DNA from: Methylotenera_A sp049687015
Lineage (GTDB): Bacteria > Pseudomonadota > Gammaproteobacteria > Burkholderiales > Methylophilaceae
Direction of reading: 5' to 3'
DNA length: 64,000 bases
Assembly: GCA_049687015.1 (NCBI GenBank)
Contig: JBAVIP010000032.1
Location: 1 to 64,000 of the forward strand
A model generated the notes under the pieces. It saw only the letters and a list, made by a program, of their open reading frames with translations, ran no database searches and was not told the origin of the DNA. Each line of letters opens with the position of its first letter. Position 1 is the first letter of the stretch. A program made the position numbers and the translations under genes. Positions 58,658 to 64,000 of the stretch are shown piece by piece.

Positions 58658-61204
58658 TTACTCTTCGTCGTCCGTCTCAACAATTTTTTCCAAGCCAGAA
58701 AGTTTTTCTCCCTCGCCCAGATTGATCAGCGTTACGCCTTGTGTTGCCCGGCCTAATTCACGAATTTCTTTCACACGTGTGCGAATCAGCACACCGCCGG
58801 TGGTGATGAGCATGATTTCGTCTTCTTCATTGACTAATTTTGCCGCCACAACCAAGCCATTGCGTTCGCTGATTGCAATGGCTTTAACGCCTTGTGTGCC
58901 GCGACCAGAATGACGGAAATCTGCCAATACAGTGCGTTTGCCGTAACCATTCTCGGTCGCCACCAATACGGTTTGCTGGTCATTTTCGGCAATCAGGAGC
59001 GAAAGCACTTGTTGTTTGGCTGCCAGCTTCATGCCGCGCACGCCGCGTGTCGCGCGCCCCATCGGCCTGACATCGCCCTCAGTAAACCACACCGCTTTGC
59101 CGCCATTAGATACCAACACAATATCATTGTTACCATTGGTGATTTCGGCGCCGATCAGATAGTCGTCGTCATCTAAATTGATCGCGATAATGCCCGATTT
59201 ACGCGGGTTGGCGAATTCACTCAGTGCCGTTTTCTTCACTGTACCTTGCGCTGTCGCCATGAAAATAAAGTGATTTTCATCGAACTCTTTTACAGAAAGA
59301 ATCGCATTGATTTTCTCGCCTTCTTCCAGCGGGAATAAATTCACAATCGGCTTGCCGCGGCCGATTCTGCTGCCTTGTGGCACTTCGTATACTTTCAGCC
59401 AATATACTCGACCACGACTTGAGAAACATAAAATGTAATCATGCGTATTTGCTACGAACATTTTGTCGATAAAGTCATCTTCCTTGGTCGGGGCGGCCTG
59501 CTTGCCACGGCCACCACGGCGTTGTGCACGATACTCGTCCAAAGGCTGCGATTTCACGTAACCTGTATGCGAAAGCGTTACCACTACATCTTGCGGCGTG
59601 ATTAAATCTTCCAGCGACAAATCTTGTGCGTTTTCAACAATTTCACTGCGGCGTTTATCGCCAAACTGTTTTCTGATTTCGGTGAGCTCATCGGTGATAA
59701 TCGTGGTTACTCGAGATGAATTGGCAAGAATATCCAGCAAATCTGCAATCTCATCCATCACTTCTTTATACTCTGCCACAATTTTATCTTGCTCTAGGCC
59801 AGTTAAGCGCTGCAGGCGCATTTGCAGAATTTCCTGCGCCTGTACATCGCTTAATCTGTAGCCGCTCGGCGTCAAGCCAAAATCAACACTTAAGCCTTCT
59901 GGACGTGAAGCTTCCATCGCCGCACGTTTCAACATTTCCTCCACCACTGGCGATTTCCAAACTTTCGCCATTAAGTCAACTTTTGCTTCTGGCGGTGTTG
60001 GCGCTGCTTTAATCAACGCAATCATCTCGTCCACATTGGCCAATGCAACGGCTAAACCTTCTAACACATGGCCACGCGCGCGCGCTTTTTTCAGTTCGAA
60101 TACGGTGCGGCGCGTAATGACTTCACGGCGATGACGTAAAAACGCCTCCAGCATTTGCTTCAAATTCAGCAAGCGCGGCTGACCATCCAGCAAGGCCACC
60201 ATGTTCATACCAAAGGTGTCTTGCAGCTGCGTTTGTTTATATAGGTTATTAAGAACCACTTCGCCGATTTCGCCGCGTTTTAGCTCAATCACCACGCGCA
60301 TGCCCGATTTATCAGATTCGTCGCGTAAATCAGAAATGCCTTCAATTTTTTTCTCGTTGACTAACTCAGCAATTTTTTCAACGAAGGTTTTTTTGTTCAC
60401 TTGGTACGGCAGTTCATCCACAATCAAGGCTTGGCGCCCACCACTTTTATCCATGTCTTCAAAGTGGGTACGGCCGCGCATCACTACGCGACCACGGCCT
60501 GTGCGGTAACCCTCCTTTACGCCAACCGTGCCGTAAATAATGCCAGCGGTCGGGAAATCGGGTGCCGGCACCAAGTCAATCAGTTCTTCAATACCCATTT
60601 CAGGGTCTTTTAGCAAGGCAAAACAAGCATCCAGCACTTCGTTTAAATTGTGTGGCGGAATATTGGTTGCCATGCCCACTGCAATGCCAGAACTACCGTT
60701 AATAAGCAGGTTTGGAATGCGCGCCGGCATGATGAGTGGCTCATGCTCAGAACCATCATAGTTTGGGCCAAAATCGACAGTTTCTTTATCGATATCCGCC
60801 AACAGCTCATGCGCGATTTTCGCCATGCGGATTTCGGTATAACGCATTGCTGCCGCATTATCGCCATCTACCGAGCCAAAGTTACCTTGGCCATCTACCA
60901 GCATATAACGCAGACTGAAATCCTGCGCCATGCGTACGATGGTGTCGTACACCGCCGTGTCGCCATGTGGGTGATATTTACCAATCACGTCACCGACAAT
61001 ACGCGCGGATTTTTTATAAGGCTTGTTGTAATCGTTTGATAACTCGTGCATCGCAAACAAAACACGGCGGTGCACTGGCTTTAAGCCATCCCTAACATCC
61101 GGCAGAGCACGCCCCACTATCACGCTCATAGCGTAATCTAGGTAGGAGCGTCGCATCTCATCTTCTAAGCTGATTGGTAGGGTTTCTTTAGCGAATTGAT
61201 CCAT
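58658..61204 (-). CDS. gyrA: DNA gyrase subunit A
   Basis: An 848-residue type IIA topoisomerase subunit. Catalytic tyrosine is Y122 (AAAMRYTEIRM). The quinolone region reads KYHPHGDTAVYD, with Thr83 and Asp87 in E. coli numbering; Thr83 replaces Ser as in other wild-type species. The C-terminal domain has six blades with the GyrA-box-like QRRGGRGKQ (about residue 560) typical of gyrase, not topoisomerase IV. It ends with an acidic ETDDEE tail. It heads the leftward serine/aromatic gene cluster; three imperfect CCGTTTAT repeats lie just before its start. Confidence 0.96.
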   Translation of the reverse strand: MDQFAKETLPISLEDEMRRSYLDYAMSVIVGRALPDVRDGLKPVHRRVLFAMHELSNDYNKPYKKSARIVGDVIGKYHPHGDTAVYDTIVRMAQDFSLRYMLVDGQGNFGSVDGDNAAAMRYTEIRMAKIAHELLADIDKETVDFGPNYDGSEHEPLIMPARIPNLLINGSSGIAVGMATNIPPHNLNEVLDACFALLKDPEMGIEELIDLVPAPDFPTAGIIYGTVGVKEGYRTGRGRVVMRGRTHFEDMDKSGGRQALIVDELPYQVNKKTFVEKIAELVNEKKIEGISDLRDESDKSGMRVVIELKRGEIGEVVLNNLYKQTQLQDTFGMNMVALLDGQPRLLNLKQMLEAFLRHRREVITRRTVFELKKARARGHVLEGLAVALANVDEMIALIKAAPTPPEAKVDLMAKVWKSPVVEEMLKRAAMEASRPEGLSVDFGLTPSGYRLSDVQAQEILQMRLQRLTGLEQDKIVAEYKEVMDEIADLLDILANSSRVTTIITDELTEIRKQFGDKRRSEIVENAQDLSLEDLITPQDVVVTLSHTGYVKSQPLDEYRAQRRGGRGKQAAPTKEDDFIDKMFVANTHDYILCFSSRGRVYWLKVYEVPQGSRIGRGKPIVNLFPLEEGEKINAILSVKEFDENHFIFMATAQGTVKKTALSEFANPRKSGIIAINLDDDDYLIGAEITNGNNDIVLVSNGGKAVWFTEGDVRPMGRATRGVRGMKLAAKQQVLSLLIAENDQQTVLVATENGYGKRTVLADFRHSGRGTQGVKAIAISERNGLVVAAKLVNEEDEIMLITTGGVLIRTRVKEIRELGRATQGVTLINLGEGEKLSGLEKIVETDDEE

Positions 61205-61560
61205 TAAAATTTCCGTTTATTTTCTTGCCGTTTATATTTTTAGCCGTATATATTTTTCGCGTAACTGGCGCTTTTTGAAGGTGCTTTTTATATATTTTTA
61301 ACCGCCAAATTCTAGCATGATTAACATCTCAAAACACGCTTATTTAAGCCATAATATAAGGTTTTTCCAATAAAAATTACTCATTGTTTCCGCAAAAAAT
61401 TAATATATAATTTAAACTATTAAATTTGGTGTTTTAATAAATATTATTTATGGTTGTAATAAAAATATTCAACTGGACGTCAGCAACATTTAGCGTAGAA
61501 TTTAGCGCTTGTTCGGGTGTTTTTACTTGTGCAACAGTAGATTAACTAAAGGAGATTTAA
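61205..61560. other. AT-rich divergent spacer between gyrA and the peroxiredoxin gene
   Basis: This 356-base gap has no plausible gene. It contains the promoters for gyrA (leftward) and the peroxiredoxin (rightward) but no unambiguous -35/-10 pair. Near gyrA, CCGTTTATTTTCT-like units recur at 61213, 61228 and 61244, spaced 15-16 bases. Near the peroxiredoxin gene, a good ribosome site AAAGGAG is at about 61548. The centre (about 61380-61470) is very AT-rich. Confidence 0.6.
61211..61257. repeat. Three imperfect 15-16-bp repeats upstream of gyrA
   Basis: CCGTTTATTTTCT, CCGTTTATATTTTT and CCGTATATATTTTT begin at 61213, 61228 and 61244 on the plus strand, 9 to 53 bases before the gyrA start codon (minus). 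They could be a repeated binding site or leader element. The match is modest and chance in AT-rich DNA is possible. Confidence 0.45.
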
Positions 61561-62163
61561 ATGGCCGTATTAGTAGGCAAACCAGCCCCAGACTTTACCG
61601 CAACCGCAGTGATGGGCAACAACGAAATCAAAGAGAATTTTAACCTTGCAAAACACATCAAAGGCAAAGCCGCGGTTATATTCTTCTACCCGCTGGATTT
61701 TACCTTTGTATGCCCATCAGAATTGATTGCTTTCGACCACCGCTTGGCTGATTTCAAAAAGCGCGGCGTGGAAGTCATCGGCGTTTCAATTGACTCACAA
61801 TTTACGCATTTGGCTTGGAAAAACACACCCGTAAACAACGGTGGCATTGGCCAAGTGGGCTACCCATTAGTGGCTGATATTAAACATGAAATTTGCCAAG
61901 CTTACGATGTTGAGGCAGCCGATGGCGTAGCGTATCGCGGCTCCTTCCTCATCAATAAAAAAGGCGTGGTCGTGCATCAAGTGGTGAACGATTTGCCGCT
62001 GGGCCGCGACATTGACGAAATGCTGCGCATGGTCGATGCGCTGCAATTCTTCGAGCAACACGGTGAAGTATGCCCGGCTGGCTGGAAAAAAGGCAAAGCA
62101 GGCATGAAGGCATCAACAGAGGGTGTTGCAAAATACTTAGCAGAAAATGCAAAAGATTTGTAA
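61561..62163 (+). CDS. Peroxiredoxin, AhpC/Prx1 (typical 2-Cys) type
   Basis: A 200-residue thiol peroxidase. The peroxidatic Cys51 is in PLDFTFVCPSELIAF and the resolving Cys171 in GEVCPAGWKKG. KNTPVNNGGIGQVGYPLVAD is another Prx1-type block. It reduces H2O2 and organic peroxides in the cytoplasm, with thioredoxin or AhpF/AhpD as partner; no reductase gene is adjacent. Two-Cys typical enzymes form dimers and decamers. ATG is preceded by AAAGGAG. A perfect terminator follows. Methylotrophs make peroxide in oxidative metabolism, so the gene may be highly expressed. Confidence 0.93.
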   Translation: MAVLVGKPAPDFTATAVMGNNEIKENFNLAKHIKGKAAVIFFYPLDFTFVCPSELIAFDHRLADFKKRGVEVIGVSIDSQFTHLAWKNTPVNNGGIGQVGYPLVADIKHEICQAYDVEAADGVAYRGSFLINKKGVVVHQVVNDLPLGRDIDEMLRMVDALQFFEQHGEVCPAGWKKGKAGMKASTEGVAKYLAENAKDL

Positions 62164-62183
62164 CTTTTAGTTTTAAGTCACAC

Positions 62184-62217
62184 AAATAAAAACGGGGCTA
62201 TTGCCCCGTTTTTATTT
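62184..62217. terminator. Bidirectional terminator between peroxiredoxin and metZ
   Basis: AAATAAAAACGGGGC (62184-62198) pairs exactly with GCCCCGTTTTTATTT (62203-62217), loop TATT. The A- and T-rich outer parts of the stem serve both strands. It stands between the peroxiredoxin stop and the metZ stop. Confidence 0.9.
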
Positions 62218-62229
62218 GATACTAACTAT

Positions 62230-63408
62230 CTAAAACCTTAAATCCGCTTTCAAATCATCCACATGCTCCAGCCCTACGGCAATACGCACCAAATTATCTT
62301 TGATGCCTGCCTCTGCCCGCGCCTCTGCCGTAATGCGGCTGTGCGTGGTGGTGGCTGGGTGCGTGATGGTACTTTTTGCATCGCCCAAGTTTGCCGTAAT
62401 CGAAATCAGTTGCGTCGCATCAATCAACGCCCAAGCCGCCTGCTGCTGCGTTTGGCCTGCTTTTGGTTTCACTTCAAAACTGACAATGCCACCGCCGTTA
62501 GTTTGCTGTTGCATAGCCAGCGCATGTTGCGGGTGCGAACTCAACCCTGGATAGTAAACCCGCGCGACTTGCGGTTGTGCTTCTAGCCAAGTAGCGAGCG
62601 CGAGTGCTCGACTGGCATGTGCATCCATGCGCACGTACAAAGTTTCCAGGCCTTTTAAAAACACCCAGGCATTAAAAGCACTCATGGTCACGCCAGCGGT
62701 GCGCAAAAAACCGTACACCGGCTCCATGAGCGCCTTAGAGCCAAGCACAGCGCCGCCTAGGCATCTGCCCTGCCCGTCAATATATTTGGTCGCTGAGTGA
62801 ATAATAATATCCGCGCCAAATTCTAACGGCTTTTGAATCGCGGGCGTACAAAAGCAGTTATCCACCACTAAATGTGCGCCTGCTTTGTGCGCAATATCAG
62901 CTAACGTCTGAATATCGCATACTTCTGTCAGCGGGTTCGAGGGCGTTTCTACAAAAAACAGTTTGGTTTTAGGCGTAATAGCAGCTTGCCACTCAGCAGG
63001 ATTAGTCAGCGACACAAAAGTCACCTGCAAACCCCAACGTGCGAGAATGTTGCTAAAAAGTTGTACGCTGGTACCAAAAATACTGCGTGAGGCCACAACA
63101 TGATCGCCAGTGCTGCATAAAGCCATCACGCAAGCCAATATGGCCGACATGCCCGTTGAGGTCGCCACGCATTGCTCGGCGCCCTCCAAAGCCGCCAGTT
63201 TATTTTGAAACATGGTGACAGTCGGGTTGGTAAAACGCGAGTAAATATTGCCCGGCTCCGTGCCGCCAAAGCGTGCTGCCGCTTGTGCCGCGCTATTGAA
63301 CCTGAAGCTTGAATTCAGAAACAATGCCTCGGAATTCTCGCCAAACTCGGTCGCCTCACTGCCTGCGCGTACGCTTAAGGTTTCAGGATGATATTGATGT
63401 TTAGTCAT
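62230..63408 (-). CDS. metZ: O-succinylhomoserine sulfhydrylase
   Basis: A 392-residue cystathionine-gamma-synthase-type PLP enzyme. It reads LNSSFRFNSAAQAAARFGG, ATSTGMSAILACVMALC and HSATKYIDGQGRCLGGA, where K208 binds PLP. The absence of MetB-like cysteine features and its wording fit MetZ: it makes homocysteine directly from O-succinylhomoserine and sulfide. This matches the cys genes elsewhere in the window that supply sulfide. The leader contains a SAM-II-like riboswitch and a terminator, and purF lies upstream, the usual purF-metZ order in beta-proteobacteria. Confidence 0.92.
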   Translation of the reverse strand: MTKHQYHPETLSVRAGSEATEFGENSEALFLNSSFRFNSAAQAAARFGGTEPGNIYSRFTNPTVTMFQNKLAALEGAEQCVATSTGMSAILACVMALCSTGDHVVASRSIFGTSVQLFSNILARWGLQVTFVSLTNPAEWQAAITPKTKLFFVETPSNPLTEVCDIQTLADIAHKAGAHLVVDNCFCTPAIQKPLEFGADIIIHSATKYIDGQGRCLGGAVLGSKALMEPVYGFLRTAGVTMSAFNAWVFLKGLETLYVRMDAHASRALALATWLEAQPQVARVYYPGLSSHPQHALAMQQQTNGGGIVSFEVKPKAGQTQQQAAWALIDATQLISITANLGDAKSTITHPATTTHSRITAEARAEAGIKDNLVRIAVGLEHVDDLKADLRF

Positions 63409-63433
63409 CGCATTCTCTAATTTCTGGGCATTA

Positions 63434-63470
63434 AAAAACCCGTGATAGCAAAAAGCTAAAACGGGTTTTT
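63434..63470 (-). terminator. Terminator in the metZ leader
   Basis: AAAAACCCGT (63434-63443) pairs exactly with ACGGGTTTTT (63461-63470). On the minus strand the T-run follows the stem, 26 bases before the metZ start. It lies directly downstream of the riboswitch-like RNA, consistent with SAM-dependent premature termination of metZ mRNA. It could also partly end purF transcripts. Confidence 0.85.
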
Positions 63471-63477
63471 AGGACTC

Positions 63478-63556
63478 TCGCTTTAGCAGAATTTATTATG
63501 CGCCCGCAAGCTGAGTAAGGCTTTGTTTAAAGTTGGCCACTCAAATCAGCGCAATT
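63478..63556 (-). promoter_or_regulatory. SAM-II-like riboswitch upstream of metZ
   Basis: On the minus strand the RNA contains UGCGCUGAUUUGA, an inserted hairpin (GAGU/ACUC and GGC/GCC with CUUU/AAAG inside), then UUGCGGGCGCAUAAUAAAUU and CUGCUAAA. The SAM-II consensus is a pseudoknot of GCGCUGAUUUAA ... UUGCAAGCGC ... AUAAA ... GCUAAA. Stem UGCGC/GCGCA, the GAUUU loop and the AUAAA and GCUAAA segments all match in order and spacing; the insert falls in a place where variation is known. A terminator follows. SAM binding would lower MetZ, the usual feedback on methionine synthesis. Confidence 0.82.
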
Positions 63557-63601
63557 AAATGGTATGCCTATCGAATCCGGACGTCAAGCAACTTAATTAA
63601 A

Positions 63602-64000
63602 TTATGCCTCTGCAATTTCTTCCGAATTTTCATTTTCTTGGCTATCAATCAAGTTCAAGTCCATCTGTGTGCTGGCATTGACTGGCTTTTGCTTTTTATT
63701 GGCATCGCCCCTAGCCGCTTCAATGCGGTTTAAATAAGCCGCATCTACATCGCCTGTGACATATTTGCCGTCGAAACAGCTGCAGTCAAATATTTTCATT
63801 TTGGGGTTAGATTTAGAAATATCGCGCACCAAGGCGTCTAGGTCTTGGTAAATCAGCGCATCCGCACCTATTTCTTTGCAGATTTCATCATCGCTACGGC
63901 CAGTAGCCAACAACTCGTCGCGGCTTGGCATATCAATGCCGTACACATTGGGGAAGCGCACCGGTGGTGCAGCCGAAGCAAAATACACTTTGTTGGCGCC
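63602..64000 (-). CDS. purF: Amidophosphoribosyltransferase PurF, C-terminal part (runs off window)
   Basis: The last 132 residues of PurF. The sequence VYFASAAPPVRFPNVYGIDM followed by PSRDELLATGR is the conserved C-terminal region of glutamine phosphoribosylpyrophosphate amidotransferase. The tail after residue 85 of the visible part (KKQKPVNASTQMDLN onward) is a variable, acidic extension. The frame is open to position 64000, so the N-terminal glutaminase domain lies outside the window. It makes phosphoribosylamine, the first step of purine synthesis. metZ follows in the same direction. Confidence 0.93.
   Translation of the reverse strand, partial: GANKVYFASAAPPVRFPNVYGIDMPSRDELLATGRSDDEICKEIGADALIYQDLDALVRDISKSNPKMKIFDCSCFDGKYVTGDVDAAYLNRIEAARGDANKKQKPVNASTQMDLNLIDSQENENSEEIAEA

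Noticed and set aside
83..64000. tRNA, rRNA or integrase/transposase genes that might mark a genomic island
   Set aside because: None was seen by eye on either strand; the palindromic elements are short and encode nothing.

Overview
The window looks like a chromosomal segment of a methylotrophic betaproteobacterium of the Methylophilaceae, most like Methylotenera. The evidence is a complete pqqABCDE operon, formate--tetrahydrofolate ligase, betaproteobacterial gene orders (gyrA-serC-serA-pheA-hisC-DAHP synthase; purF-metZ), moderate GC content and protein wording typical of that family. This placement is inferred from gene content; no database search was possible. No rRNA, tRNA, CRISPR array, intact insertion sequence or prophage was seen.

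Region 1 (1-19850, all leftward) is a surface polysaccharide locus. ManC, Gmd and Rmd form a GDP-mannose to GDP-6-deoxy-D-mannose (D-rhamnose type) route. A WbjB/WbvB-like dehydratase/epimerase, an RmlD-like reductase and a WecB-like 2-epimerase form a route to a UDP-2-acetamido-2,6-dideoxy-L-hexose. Five glycosyltransferases, two acyltransferase-3 membrane proteins and a methyltransferase/kinase-like protein assemble and modify the chain. A Wzm/Wzt ABC exporter, whose Wzt carries a C-terminal carbohydrate-binding-type domain, points to the ABC-transporter-dependent pathway. A MarR-like EPS regulator overlaps manC. A glycosyltransferase remnant lies at the left edge.

Region 2 (19868-34171) is mostly housekeeping: Hsp15, a Lon-like protease, MoaE/MoaD, RmuC, a three-gene envelope operon (CHASE2, SH3, M48 protease), an AI-2E-type permease, YigZ, formate--THF ligase, a HerA-like ATPase, a DUF302 lipoprotein and CysB. 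Region 3 (34302-41221) is assimilatory sulfur metabolism: TauE, CysI, DUF934, APS-type CysH, CysD, CysN and a 7Fe ferredoxin. Two structured insertions interrupt the cys genes, including a duplicated catalytic tail of CysH.

Region 4 (41292-48338) holds an orphan gene, a DUF4126 membrane protein, a cytosolic trypsin-like protein, a Bcr/CflA exporter and the pqq operon with a hairpin between pqqA and pqqB. Region 5 (48493-52897) is the least explained part. A leftward trio (DUF6502 putative regulator, Gly/Ser-rich DUF5666 protein, beta-barrel protein) is divergent from two small secreted tandem-repeat proteins driven by a near-consensus promoter containing palindromes. Region 6 (52948-64000) holds aromatic amino acid, serine and histidine biosynthesis, gyrA, a peroxiredoxin, metZ behind a SAM-II-like riboswitch, and the 3' end of purF.
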